Assembly (NCBI RefSeq): GCF_026151205.1
Contig: NC_087082.1
Span: 8,316,901 to 8,378,900 of the forward strand
Direction: 5' to 3'
DNA: 62,000 nucleotides
Origin: Bolinopsis microptera
Lineage: Eukaryota; Ctenophora; Tentaculata; Lobata; Bolinopsidae
Shown here: one piece after another, positions 12,801 to 21,569 of the stretch
Layout: each line of letters begins with the position of its first letter
How positions within the stretch are numbered: the first letter of the stretch is position 1
Notes under the pieces: model-generated
What the model was told of the DNA's origin: nothing
Seen by the model: only the letters and a program-made list of their open reading frames with translations
Databases searched by the model: none
Translations under genes and position numbers: made by a program

Positions 12801-14952
12801 TCACGGCATTCTGATTGGCTGACGCGTCAAATCAAGCTCTGTGATTGGTCCACAGCCTGCATACATTGTACTTAGTGCAGGAAACCATCGGGCACCAGCT
12901 CCTTATTGGTCAATACACAATCACGTGACAAAATGAAGTCTTCTGATTGGTGGTGCTATTTTTAGCAGTCACATCCTGCTCCCAGCGTGCTTGCAGCGTG
13001 CTGCTCAGATGCTTGCGGAGTGTACATTCTACACACGTGTATTACACATTACAGTGCCCAACACGTACAGTACCAGGTTACCAGGCCAAAGTTACAAAAC
13101 TTGGAACTACACGAATATATTGCAGAAAGGCGGCAGATCGGCAGATATTCTGCGAAGAAATTTGGTGTCAAAAAGGAAATTCTTAGAAGACCTGATATTT
13201 TTTAGGGCATGAGAAATATTTTAGGGGGGGGGGGGGGGGGTGGGTATTTTGTTAAACCTGATCTAGACCGTATCTGAGTGTGTCCCAAGTACCACCAATA
13301 ACTAATTAGCACGTTCTATAAACACACTAATTGTATACAACTCTACATTACATTGGTGTCGTGTTACATGTACAGCAATAATATTACAAATATGTGGAGA
13401 ATGTAGGATCATTCAGCGGCTTGGTCTTATGTAATGTTTCGTGTGTGGGTGTTGGTGAGGTCAGGAACGAGTTTAGAAAAACTCTCCATTTGTAAACACG
13501 AATTTTTTTGACAAATTCAGTGTTGCCTGTCTGATTGCACGTGTTAGGGGCGGTAATTAGTTACATGAGGTTAATGACACGTGACAGGTAATTACACTGT
13601 GTACAATGTACTGACTACATATAATAGTTTACATTCCACAGCAGTGGAGTTGTTGATGTAGCTCTACTAGGTACAATGTACCGAACTAGCTACAATGTAC
13701 CGAACTAGCTCCTTACTTTAGACTTCGCTTCTATGTATAAGTTGAGTTATGACGTGATACAATATTGAAAGCGAACAAACAGTAATGAACTGCGTTTTAT
13801 TCAATCTTTATGTTAAAATAACCTAGTTTAATTTAAATACAATGTTACTGTTCCCATAATACATTAAAGTTAAAAAGGTAAATATCACACTGAATGTTAT
13901 CACCACTGTAATGCTATCGTATATGTTTCCCAGTGCATGTGCCAGGAGATGCAGATATAACCATGACTCATGAGTGACCACACATTTAAATTAGACTTCT
14001 GGCAACTCTACAAAACTGAAAATGTTTCCGTGCCGTATTTAAGAGACAGTGAAACTAGCAAGCTGCGATGAATGGGGACTCGCCACCCCATGGTAACATT
14101 AAATATATTTTCCCGGTTAAATCGCTTTTTCAAATTATTTGTTGTACAGTAGCGTTGAAAGTATTATAAGTAATAGTGTTACGCGCGTGGTTATGTAGTG
14201 AAATACATAGTAAATAAGTAATAATAATCACGTACAGTAAAACTACTTTTTCTAAAACAGTTTTTTATACGGCGTTTCTCAGTGGGTGTGGGCAGTGTAA
14301 GAAAAAACATTCCGATTCTACTCTACGGTACATGTTAGTGGTTATGACAAATATGCTAATAATTTCAGTAGACACGCCCCAAGCAATGGACACCAGCACC
14401 AGCCCGCCCTCCGACCAGTTATACTTAGAGGACGAGTACGCGTCACGTGAGGCCCGGGAGAACAACACGCGTAGTACCCGGAGTGGGGGGGACAGAGCGG
14501 ACACTGTTTCTGAGATGTCTGATGAGAGTGATTCTATCGGCACCTTCAGGTAATTAAGTAATTAATTGATAAGGTGAGAGCTATTGTCAGCCAGAGGGAT
14601 TGATATGTCTCTTTATTTTTCCTTGTTGTCACTCTCTGATGTGATCGTGTTATAACGTATAATTTTTATTTTTACTGATCTTCAAAGTTAAAAATAATAG
14701 GTTTCCTAGTTTTATTGATGGCAGTAATTTTATTTAATCAACCTAACACTGTCCGTAATGGCAGTCTAAGTGGATTTATCAGCCTTCAATTAAAATTATA
14801 CACTTACACATTACACAATGTAGAGCATATTAAGCAGCCAATTACATTAATTAGTGCATTATATTAATCAGTTAACGAGGTAATTAACTATAATTAATTC
14901 CAGTAACAGTGACGGAGGTGAAACAGTCGTCAGCCCGGACAAAGAGTTGTGA
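826..14952 (+). CDS. MXD/MNT-like bHLH-zipper repressor, left copy (9 exons)
   Basis: Transcriptional repressor of the MAX network, expected to dimerise with MAX, bind CACGTG and recruit SIN3. Proposed exons are 826-880, 1485-1614, 3465-3536, 3925-4074, 4402-4467, 5583-5769, 6606-6759, 14369-14549 and 14904-14952. All introns are GT-AG and all phases agree, giving 347 residues. Residues 1-18 (MSLDVLLEAADVLEKQKV) match the SIN3-interacting helix of MXD proteins. Residues about 174-220 are a bHLH domain with basic region HNQMEKNRRAQLR, keeping the H, E and R contacts expected for CACGTG. Residues 221-250 form a zipper with L222, Y229, L236, L243 and L250 exactly seven apart. The linker (residues 20-170) and the Ser/Asp-rich tail are low in complexity. 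Length exceeds vertebrate MXD1 and is below MNT. Intron 7 (7.6 kb) is full of transposons. If exon 7 is not spliced at 6759, the frame stops at 6762-6764. MXD against MNT cannot be decided by eye. Confidence 0.88.
1038..1284. mobile_element. TTAA-bounded MITE in MXD intron 1, left copy
   Basis: A short inverted-repeat element begins TTAAGGGGGCC at 1038 and ends GGCCCCCTTAA at 1284. Next to the ends are the inverted blocks GGGTCTTCATC and GATGAAGACCC. A G-run of about 17 lies at 1057-1073. TTAA termini suggest a piggyBac-like target preference, which is inference. Related copies are at 47712-47955 (other arm) and around 21286-21495 (centre). Confidence 0.75.
1881..3435. mobile_element. TA-flanked DNA transposon, non-autonomous, left arm only
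   Basis: The 1555 bp element has near-perfect terminal inverted repeats of about 36 bp. The left end starts TGGACATCTTCAACAAGACG, and the right end, read in reverse, starts TGGACACCTTCAACAAGACG. It is flanked by TA, and the other arm has the uninterrupted site (around 47113-47121) with a single TA, so the insertion and TA duplication are shown directly. There is no transposase ORF. The interior carries many copies of a motif close to GATACAAATATCACA in both orientations, for example near 2363, 2513, 2574, 2685, 2735, 3081 and 3232. It sits in MXD intron 2 and ends 29 bp before exon 3. Confidence 0.92.
5268..5518 (+). repeat. 12 bp minisatellite in MXD intron 5, left copy
   Basis: About 21 tandem copies of a 12 bp unit (CTGTAACACTGC, with a CTGTATCACTGC variant). 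It ends about 65 bp before the exon encoding the bHLH domain. Because 12 is a multiple of three it creates open frames on both strands, which I take as artefacts. The other arm has about two units more. Confidence 0.95.
6777..6917. mobile_element. Short MITE with TTA-type flanks, left copy
   Basis: The element starts GGGGCCATCTACTAAGGACG just after exon 7 and ends with the inverted ...CGTCCTAAGTAGATGGCCC, flanked by TTA on both sides. A 3 bp TTA duplication would fit PIF/Harbinger-type MITEs, which is inference. The copy in the other arm (43436-43758) has about 180 more internal bases including a C-run, so the two are length variants of one insertion. Confidence 0.7.
7100..10344 (-). mobile_element. 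Complete RTE-like LINE, left arm only
   Basis: A 3245 bp non-LTR retrotransposon lies in reverse orientation within the TA element. It is flanked by the 8 bp direct repeat AAGTCATT (7092-7099 and 10345-10352). The other arm has the empty site (around 42852-42860) with one copy of this sequence. The 5' end is 18 bp before the ATG, and the 3' end is short and AT-rich. One ORF in about 3.2 kb is the usual size for RTE-clade elements. The intact ORF and clean target duplication indicate a recent insertion. Confidence 0.92.
7156..10326 (-). CDS. RTE-like LINE polyprotein: AP endonuclease and reverse transcriptase
   Basis: Single uninterrupted ORF of 1056 residues. The N-terminal APE-type endonuclease has SIASWNVHGL (about 43-52), QETK with E77, INAYGP, GDFNSR with D198, IDYIL, and the catalytic SDH at 306-308. 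The reverse transcriptase lies in the middle, with SIRPLTLLDVSRKI, QAAYKAGRS, ASQGD around 735-739 and the catalytic box YSDD at 780-783, where most LINEs have YADD. A C-terminal region with RWTMLGHVLR follows. The 49178-50296 fragment encodes a relative with the same YSDD and RWKMLGHILR. All catalytic residues I can identify are present, so the protein could be active. Clade assignment by length and layout is moderate. Confidence 0.93.
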   Translation of the reverse strand: MMPVPTLGETCDTYGPLKDRRLYSQSTSTTVNLLIIAMMSMLSIASWNVHGLTKDLKKEQLVMDAKRYGFDFVALQETKCQDYAEIDLMNYSLILFEQLPQGFYHHGLGFLISPQLRKSVVDWRRVSNRVAFINFRLNSKNGTLTYFRLINAYGPTMKNVEDADCTGDSNIILEEFYADLNSALDNIPAHYDVFIAGDFNSRLGRKSDGDILSGLSRNMGMYGVGQRNSNGQRLLDFMIEKDFYACNTSFKHSARHITSWHGTTTARGDPDKTVKYYKQIDYILCKSSYKVNITDARSYGGALLKSDHKPVVARVTLHQKYLVHKKHKTSRKLDLKRLQDHGVKKKMLSTFEKKVRMRPKTGNPNDDLNNLITDAYNTADEVLGTMPPKKHKSFSTDPEIAELSLERKQLMIANMQNKFPTNRKHVKTNINQLRRKITKRLRDINNRSADTLVEEINNTDDARRYFGASKILAKGYVRPALTVHNSAGNIAGTNEEKARIIKEYFEAEFNDADEPTLPAFLDPPSSLNSPITVAEIERAISKLKSGKAVGIDKVPGEVMKALNNPLLHEELAKVFNESFEKNIHIEAIGAGILTPLAKPGKTRGPVKSIRPLTLLDVSRKILSLIVLSRIERAVDNFTGPFQAAYKAGRSCADLVWAQSMLISVVMKKEFEWNKVSIDMSAAFNTIRRGTTIRLLEAAGCSRDDLRLVQYLMANTTLVVRVCSTDSEMFSFNIGASQGDSTAGKLFTLNLAGAVVHIRAVLPSRPNPPIADNHMPLESGYSDDVEEIGEDMEELQDIFQISKNILSEWSLFVNDTKTKFTRVYLEEVGACDEWGNELRGKEEWRNETLLGTKLGSEQDVTNRINKANSAFWSFDKLWCQGSERSQITEKRKIKLYDSLVVSVLLYNCCCWAVPQHVLESVDVVQRKHLKRILHIYWPSSISNKALYARTQTRPLSERVEKARWTMLGHVLRSDNDTPAYQSLLFATLGCQTLKGRVGRHRTNLYDIIVKKDLFKRQIYLKNEDDFTNLVNLARDRVGWRSLFTLRHIERMSLRKRK
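11790..12788. other. MXD intron 7 between transposon and promoter-like cluster
   Basis: I see no gene or recognisable element here. Short open frames (for example 12473-12661, minus) look like chance. The sequence is kept in the other arm (35103-36111), and 12150-12235 is part of the block that is tandemly duplicated there. Confidence 0.6.
12789..13583 (+). promoter_or_regulatory. Promoter-like cluster of E-boxes and CCAAT boxes, MXD intron 7, left copy
   Basis: Five CACGTG hexamers lie at 12789, 12922, 13034, 13538 and 13578. Four inverted CCAAT boxes (ATTGG) lie at 12814, 12844, 12905 and 12946, all inside 140 bp. The density is well above what AT-rich DNA would give by chance. CCAAT clusters are typical of promoters, and CACGTG is the known site for MAX-network dimers. 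It lies 800-1600 bp before exon 8, so it could start a short transcript of the last two exons or a noncoding RNA. The same cluster is kept in the other arm. Function is inference. Confidence 0.5.
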
Positions 14953-16290
14953 CAGAAGAGACATTTTAATACCCCTCCTTTTCCCTTCCACCCAGAAAAC
15001 AGTTCCTCTCCCAATTACAAAAGTAGTTGCTGACTAGTAGTGACTTTGAACCAAGTCTGCAAAAAATGTTTTACCAAAATTTAGGACAAAAGCATGAAAC
15101 ATTTTGTTAGTTAACATCTAATTGTACAGTGTAACGTCTAACATTAGATCAGATTATCGTAAAGAAAGAAATCTAGCAAAAAAATAAGTCCCAAACGCGA
15201 TACTCAATATTGTTCTAGTAGTACATATAATATAAATCTGGTCTGGTGTTCGACGTTTCACTGTAAAATCTTTTGGTCGAACCTGAAAACAACATTCCGG
15301 ACCCCTAACATTGAATCCTCTTTTGCTTTAGATCTTAAAGTTCATACTCGATTCTATTATAGTAAAAGTTAGACTGCAGCCGGCTGCATGCCCTTAATGC
15401 CATTTGTTACTGCTCTTGAAATTGTAACGTTTTATAGCCACTATGTGGGTAAGTTTCTCAGTAGAATAAACTAGGTTTCTATTTGCTGTTTTTTTATTCT
15501 ACCAGGTTACATTATGATACGGTTCGCAATTTGTCTTTTTCTGATTACCACAGGTCTAGATCTTTTATGCCAATATATATCTCCGATCCGAATAAGTTAA
15601 TTCTACTAACATCTATGTAGTATGGTTATTTTGCGTTCGAATACAGTGTAATCTTAACGATGTTTTTGGAAATATGACGGAGTGTTGCTTTTTATCAATA
15701 CAAACAAATTTCTTGTGTGAATCTAGTTCTGCTTACATTTTCCACTCAATTCTCCCTTTCAGTTTTGACTGGAAATTGAGTATTGACATTTCGGTTCTAT
15801 GGTATTCAAATATTTTGTCTTTTGAAGGAACCTAATATTCTTTATCCTGGATTTATACCCTTTCCCTATTTGATTCAAATTTTGTATTTCACCTTATCGA
15901 TTAGAATTTGGGCTGATTTTGATTTTGATGTTTTTTGTTTTTTTTTGATGAATTAAGAAATGGCAATAAGTTTTTTTTTTCTGTGCAAATTTTGCATATG
16001 ATATTGCACGATATGAAGAAGTGGAGGGCGTTTCGTGATACGCATATTTTTCCGATAACTCAACGTCTCAGTTCGGAAAATCACGTTATTCTGTTTTTAA
16101 ATGAGAAGAAAGAGTGATGATAAGATTAAGTCCTTTTGTCGGCGTCGGGAAGAGCTGGAAATGTAAAATTTACCACCGATTACATCTTTTCTTAAGCTGT
16201 GACATTTTCCAGTCAACCAAGATACTGTATGTACATATTTATTCTGCAAGTATGCTGTTTATTTATTGTACATATAAGAATTTGAAGAAT
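14953..16290. other. 3' flank of MXD, left copy, no gene seen
   Basis: AT-rich sequence after the MXD stop codon, probably 3' UTR followed by intergenic DNA. A possible polyadenylation signal AATAAA is at 15465. There are T-runs near 15938 and 15970. Open frames are short and lack protein-like composition. It is matched by 31606-32941 in the other arm. Confidence 0.6.
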
Positions 16291-17806
16291 TTCGTGTTCA
16301 TGAATGCTTCGTTACTGTTCTAGAACCTTGTGGCAGTTGCCACGCGAGACAAAACACGTGGGTTCCATGTTTTAAAGCACATTTTTGCTGCTCAAGACCC
16401 ATAAAGAAAGTGTTGCTTTCAGCATTTAAGAGCGTAATTTGCGCGCTAAATAAGCGCGCTTTTTGAAATCGGCGTGCATGCGTGCAGCGCACGCCGCTTT
16501 GCTGTTTTATTGTTTTGTTATTTGTTTTATTATTTGTGCTTTCAAGAATGAAAAATAAATTATCGACCAGTAGTTCATATAATAGTTACGTATTATATTA
16601 TGACTGTCAGGTCATGAAGATGTAACTATAAGGACTGGTCCGAGCACATAGCAAATCGGAATTTGAGAATCGCTGTGATGGAACCATGAATTGACTATTA
16701 ATTGACTTGTAGCGCGAAGCACTTAACTGGGCGAGATGCACCACTGTGCCTCACCGAGCTGCGAAGGATTGACATCGTGAATCAAACTATTGACTTGATT
16801 CACGATGTCAATCCTTCGCAGCTCGGTGAGGCACAGTGGTGCATCTCGCCGATCTACCGAAGGTGGTTGCCGATCTACCGAAGGTGGTTGCGAGAAGCAT
16901 TATTTGATGCGCGCGCGACCCAGTAGTGCATCGCGCTACAAACTATTGACTTGCAATTGCACCTCGATGTCTCATTACAGAGCTAGATGTCTCAGTTATA
17001 AGTGAATATCTAGCAGTAGTGCAATGTTTAACGGGTGATACTCGTAAAATATTTGTTCCAAAAATTATTATACCGTCAACAATCCCCTTAACGGGTGATA
17101 CTCGTAAAATATCTGTTCCATATATTGGACCGTCGACGAGTCCAACTCGGCGCGCGTCCTGGTAGGTTGTAAACCTACAACAATCCCCTCAATTTGCGTT
17201 TCTTACTATTATGGTGCAGGGTTCTAAATTTTAAATGCCCTAGAATAAATGCAATTATGAATTAAGTGATTCTTCGACACATTTTGTGGCCCCAAGCTCA
17301 GCTCAAGATTATTTTCAATTTTTATTATTTGAAGTGGCGGGCATGCAACGTATGTCAATGCAATGAAATACGCGAGCGAGCACAGAACTTTTTTTCTCCG
17401 ATTTCGATAAATTTGGTACCAAAGGTTGTCTAAAAATGTAAATAAAATAAATCCACCGTGTAGCAATTTTGCTAAAAATGCTACACGGCGCTTGTTTGCT
17501 GCGCGTGCTTTTTTCGCGCAATTTTTAAGTTTTTGGCCTATGACTTTCATGTCTCACATTTTCAGTTATTATCACTTCATTATTATAATATCGTAATAAG
17601 CTCATCGAGTTGGAGGACTTCGCTTGTCATGTCGCTGCTTCGACGCGCCGCGCGAACTAGCATTATTGCTTCGCTTATTTTTAAAATTTGTTAATGTGAA
17701 CACAAGGCTCCCCCCTTGTGTGAAATTTTGAACAAATTTTGAACAAATATTTTAGGAGTTATAGGCATTTTAAGTAATAAATTAGCCATACTTCGTCCTT
17801 TGCACA
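16290..17806. repeat. Repetitive block at the inner end of the left arm
   Basis: Unlike the AT-rich DNA before it, this block has GC-rich islands such as GCGCGCTAAATAAGCGCGC (about 16441) and a stem CCGTGTAGCAATTTT...GCTACACGGCG at 17456-17490. It has a tandem repeat of CTTAACGGGTGATACTCG near 17028 and 17088. It matches 29029-31600 in the other arm, interrupted there by other insertions. No coding region is evident. It is probably a decayed transposon, and its repetitive nature means the true end of the duplication could lie somewhat earlier. Confidence 0.5.
16704..16945. mobile_element. Hairpin-forming insertion, left arm only
   Basis: It contains a perfect 56 bp stem (16730-16785 with 16795-16850) around a 9 nt loop (ACTATTGAC). 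Outside the stem are imperfect inverted ends (TTGTAGCGCGAAGCAC and, reversed, TTGTAGCGCGATGCAC). A 20 bp unit CCGATCTACCGAAGGTGGTT is repeated in tandem at about 16850-16889. The other arm lacks the hairpin at the matching place (around 31165-31215). Confidence 0.75.
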
Positions 17807-18540
17807 GAATGCCCGCATATAATACAGCTCGACGTTATCGTGCTACACAGTGAATTTTCATTATTCACAGTAATAATACCTTTTTATAGAGGCAACTTTT
17901 GGTACAAAATTTAACAAAAAATGTTGTGCCAACTCATGGCGCTTATATATTACATCATACATATACTATACGTCAAAACAAAATTAAAATATCTTGATCT
18001 TGTCAAAAATTACCAGATATTACTTTATTATTTAAAATAGGATAATGTTTTTGATGAAATTGTTTTTTAAATATTGTATTTGATAATTAATTAATGTTGG
18101 TGGGGAAATATTTATTATATATTTTTTCACACAGTGCGATGATAGTTTGTAAACATGTGTGATGATGATTTGATTTGAAACTTTTACAAAATAGCAAACT
18201 GCAAATATACAAATGTACAGCAAATCGAACAAACATATAAAATGGGCCGAAATGTATAAATGCTATAAAGCGTGGGTCAGTGAAACAAGTTCAGAGGACA
18301 ACTTTTAAAACACAAGGTTTATGGCCGCCCAAAGTCTCAATAACGTCACCTCCACCTAGTAATAAAATTATGAAATATGAAGTGTGAAACAAATTATGAA
18401 ATATGAAGTGTGAAACAATCAAGAAATAGCTCGTATATAAATTATAAAATTGTCTCTCAAATACAGATAACGTCCGAAAACTATTAAGATACACAATACT
18501 CATTCAAATACTGATCAGTGTCCGAGAGACATGAACTGCT
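17807..18540. other. AT-rich single-copy sequence at start of the central spacer
   Basis: No gene recognised. Direct repeats of a unit close to AATTATGAAATATGAAGTGT lie at 18365-18415. The last part (18255-18540) is probably the 3' end of the retroelement whose ORF begins at 19485 on the minus strand. Confidence 0.5.
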
Positions 18541-19485
18541 TCACGGTGGTTTCTTATCACGGCTACAGACTTTCCCGTACCGGATATAGTGGTCGAGATG
18601 AGTCTGTTCAACCCTCTTCTTCTTCAGGTCGGTAACCAGATGTTTCCTCGTTGCTCGTTCTTCGCTAGATCTATCTGGACAGATCCATACACTTTTGTGG
18701 GTCTCAACTAGCCTCAGTCTTCCTGTTTTCGTCAGAATCTGTTGAACCGCTGTAGAGCTTGGGACAGTGATCTTTACTGGTCGGATAGTCGTACTACCTG
18801 GCCTCTTCCTGCCGACTCTAGTCGCTTCGAAGTGAGGTTTCTCCCCAATCTCCCCCAGAACTGCGGTTACTAGCGCTGGAAGCTGTTCTCCCTCTTCTTC
18901 TTTCAACCCAAACACGATCAGGTTCTTGCTCCTGTCCTCCTCTGCAGCCACACTCTTCATCATCTTCTTCAGGATGTTACTGTTGCAGACCGTACCACTT
19001 GCACTGTTCTGTTGTACAGTTGCACTGTAGCTCTTAATCCCTGACTCCACCGTTGTTTGCACTGTCTTCTTAACCGACGTCTTAAACAACTCTAGTTCTT
19101 TGTCCTTCTGCACAAGCAGCTGGCCCTGCAGCCTGATCAACTTATCCTTGTCTTCTAACGCTTCCGTCTTCAAGAAATATATGATCTCCTCCATTTTACC
19201 CATCTGGCATTCATGCCGTTGAACGAGGTCTATTGCTTCCACAAGCCGAAGTGCCAGATGCTTTTTATAGACAGTTGGAGCCATAAATATTTCTCTCTCC
19301 ATATCTCCACAAATATCTCTGTCGTCGATTTTCAGTTCTTTTCCCAGCGTAATGAACCACTTAGTAACACTGTCCTTCAATTTTGTCTGTTCATCATACT
19401 CGAATCCTTGAATTTGGTCCAGAGATTGGGTCACCTTACGATCATCCTCCATAATGTACTTGTATAGGAATGTACAAGTACACAC
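18541..19485 (-). CDS. LINE ORF1-like protein without an adjacent reverse transcriptase
   Basis: Intact 314-residue ORF. The middle (about 90-150) is rich in K, E, L and Q and probably forms a coiled coil. The C-terminal half (about 185-300) has SKNLIVFGLKEEEGEQ, ATRVGRKRPG, IRPVKITVPSS, WICPDRSSEERATRKHL and HYIRYGKV, an arrangement typical of RRM-like ORF1 proteins of non-LTR retrotransposons. The more likely start is the second methionine (MEDDRKVTQ, residue 12), since the first residues are atypical. No reverse transcriptase follows downstream, so this is an ORF1-only derivative or one whose ORF2 was lost. A TTTAC microsatellite lies about 120 bp upstream. Confidence 0.7.
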   Translation of the reverse strand: MCTCTFLYKYIMEDDRKVTQSLDQIQGFEYDEQTKLKDSVTKWFITLGKELKIDDRDICGDMEREIFMAPTVYKKHLALRLVEAIDLVQRHECQMGKMEEIIYFLKTEALEDKDKLIRLQGQLLVQKDKELELFKTSVKKTVQTTVESGIKSYSATVQQNSASGTVCNSNILKKMMKSVAAEEDRSKNLIVFGLKEEEGEQLPALVTAVLGEIGEKPHFEATRVGRKRPGSTTIRPVKITVPSSTAVQQILTKTGRLRLVETHKSVWICPDRSSEERATRKHLVTDLKKKRVEQTHLDHYIRYGKVCSRDKKPP

Positions 19486-19604
19486 GCAAAGGCTAACTAC
19501 GCGGTAGCAGCAAACTGAACTTATCGCAATTTACAAAAGATAAGAGAGCTCGATAATTGCAACGTAAGCTACACTGACTACACACTAATGTGATGTCATA
19601 AATT

Positions 19605-19636
19605 TTACTTTACTTTACTTTACTTTACTTTACTTC
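19605..19636 (+). repeat. TTTAC microsatellite
   Basis: About six tandem copies of the pentamer TTTAC. Confidence 0.95.
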
Positions 19637-20111
19637 TGGTTTTGAATTTCAAATTAATAAGTGAAGTGAAATAGTAAACAGGCTATAATTGCACAATTAA
19701 CAATATTCTATCGTTTTTGAATGATAAATAGGGCCGCGCATATCCAATCTCTAAGAATGTTTTAGAATCGAGCGCTACCCAAAAATTTTCTCACTTAAAC
19801 ACAGATCTTAGAAAATTTGTTAAGCAGTTTTCTATTTTGCAGGTTATCTCCTTGCAGATGTAATATGGAGTCGTTCACATATCAAGTAATCGCTTTTTGA
19901 AACATTTTTGCCCCCCCCTCTCCGTAATCAGCTTTACATATAGCTATTTTAAAAGAGAAAAAAGTGGGGACCGCAACCCATGTAGCTGAGTCACCTCACA
20001 GAAAGTAGACCAAAGTGACTCTTGCTTGTGAACGTTGCATCAACTACCCGCCGAAGCGGTAGGTTGGGAGTCCCCCCTGGGATCATTTCTACAAAATTGA
20101 CATAAGCAAAT

Positions 20112-20702
20112 CTAGGAGACCTCAAAGCTCGTCTTCTGGGGAATGAGGTTGAAGGAAACGTCTTGTAGTTCAAGATGCTGGGCTGTCGATTTTCCTCTGA
20201 TTCCCCTCAGTGCAATGAGTGTACTTCTTAACAGATCAAATCTGAATCGTGTTCTGATATGATTTTTGACTTGGCTCTTGGCTTCTTTTTTGTGGTCAGT
20301 TATCATCCCAGAGACACGATCCACAAATACAGTGAAGAGCGGTCCCATACCTCCGGAGGTTGTGAAGACTAGAGGGACAAATGATCCTTTCTCTGACTGA
20401 AGTACTCTCTCTTCATACAAATCTTTCCTTTCTTTCTCATGATCTCTATAGATCTTATCTAGTGGCTTAAATGTATTTGTGTCACAGTAAGGATGTGTGA
20501 CCCTGATGTCAAAGAATGTTCTTTCAAAGGGTGCATACAATCCGACAGCTGCAACATCAAGACGGACTTCATCCTGGGTGTTGATCTTCCTCGAGAATGA
20601 GCTTGGTTGGACTGTCAAGAGTGCTGGTTCTATCCATACGTCTTTACACTTTGCTTCTTGTAGGTAGAAAGCAGCAATGTCTCTTATGGCATTGTGGCGC
20701 AT
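20112..20702 (-). CDS. Retroelement-type nuclease-like C-terminal domain, fragment
   Basis: ORF of 196 residues starting MRHNAIRDIAAFYLQEA. It contains a pattern of VRLDVAAVGLYAP, then RTFFDIRVTHPYC, then YRDHEKERKDLYEERVL, then GSFVPLVFTTSGGMG. I recognise this as a domain common at the C-terminus of, or as fragments beside, reverse transcriptases in invertebrate genomes. The D...DIRV spacing resembles a PD-(D/E)XK-type nuclease core, which is inference. No reverse transcriptase is adjacent on the 5' side (20703-21090), so this is probably a 5'-truncated element. The minus-strand tail runs down to about 19990. Confidence 0.55.
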   Translation of the reverse strand: MRHNAIRDIAAFYLQEAKCKDVWIEPALLTVQPSSFSRKINTQDEVRLDVAAVGLYAPFERTFFDIRVTHPYCDTNTFKPLDKIYRDHEKERKDLYEERVLQSEKGSFVPLVFTTSGGMGPLFTVFVDRVSGMITDHKKEAKSQVKNHIRTRFRFDLLRSTLIALRGIRGKSTAQHLELQDVSFNLIPQKTSFEVS

Positions 20703-21090
20703 GGAAACGTATCCACCTAGTTTACAATCAAGGGCGTGGTAGACACTGTTTACATTTCCGCAAGCACTAAATTACATATAGCTATTGTGTCACAATTACA
20801 ATCATTTGAAAACCCCCTCCCCTTCGGCTTATAACGTAATATGTGAAGGTTATCTCTGGTCTTTTCGTAACTCAAAAAATATTATACTTACACTACGACA
20901 CCCTACAGCTAATTCTGCCGATGTAGCCGTTATTCAAAGGACTGGGATTTTATTTTCTGAGTTGCAGGTTGTATGTTGTAAAAGGTTCTAACTAGTGTTA
21001 TCTCTTGGTTACTTTATATTATTATTATCAAATCTAAGATAGCCAAAACAAACCAACTAATTATTAACTGTTCCCTTCAAGTAGGTCATA
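20703..21090. other. No gene seen
   Basis: AT-rich sequence without a recognised gene. A plus-strand frame at 20785-20991 has no protein-like character. Confidence 0.5.
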
Positions 21091-21495
21091 ATATGCTCTT
21101 TAAAAAAATCTTGGACCTGGTTTTTTGACGATTTTTCGAGGTTCAAGATTTTAAAAATCGAATAAAAAATGTTCTAAGGCCTATCTCAAAAGTTTGCCTC
21201 GACAATCTCTTCTAAATGATCCTTAGAACATATTCTGAAAGTTTGAGGGTGATTGCTCAAAAAACGTAGGAGAAGATAGATTTTTAGACTCGATTTTCAG
21301 GGCACGCGATCAAAAATCGCTTGCGCAATACAATTACACACAACCGCTGACCTTTTACCGGCGATAATTTCGGCTAGGAACAATATTTTTCTATCGGATC
21401 AAAAGCATCTGATAGATATCACTCCCCTCTATCAGAAACAACTAAAAAGTCGATTTTGAGAAAATTTCCATGAAGACCCCCCCTGCCCCCTTAAT
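21090..21495. mobile_element. Longer relative of the TTAA-bounded MITE
   Basis: The right part (about 21286-21495) matches the elements at 1038-1284 and 47712-47955, with shared blocks ATCGCTTGCGCAATACAATT, GATAGATATCACTCCCCTCT and AAGACCCCCC, and ends at TTAA. The left part, with internal inverted stretches around AATCTTGGACC and GGTTCAAGATTTT, is not in the shorter copies. This suggests a longer family member or two elements side by side. No coding capacity. Confidence 0.55.
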
Positions 21496-21569
21496 CACTT
21501 TATCAATTTATAGGCTAGTGGACTATGCACACTGCACAGACCAGTCTTGAAACATCCTATGCTTAACAC

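Larger units (their letters stand above)
1..17806 (+). repeat. Left arm of large inverted duplication
   Basis: This stretch is repeated in reverse complement at 29029-48992. Base 1 pairs with base 48992, and position sums stay at 48993 until the first arm-specific insertion. The match continues through all nine MXD exons, their introns and the 3' flank, and ends near 17806. The arm holds two large insertions missing from the other arm (1881-3435 and 7100-10344) and a hairpin element near 16730. The outer end lies beyond the window, because the match is still running at base 1. Confidence 0.95.

Noticed and set aside
12947-13212. Three overlapping frames of 72-79 residues
   Set aside because: They overlap in different frames, have no recognisable motif and lie just after the promoter-like cluster. 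A short leader or noncoding transcript cannot be excluded.
16805-17005. Frames across the hairpin at 16730-16850
   Set aside because: Produced by the perfect inverted repeat and by tandem 20 bp units.
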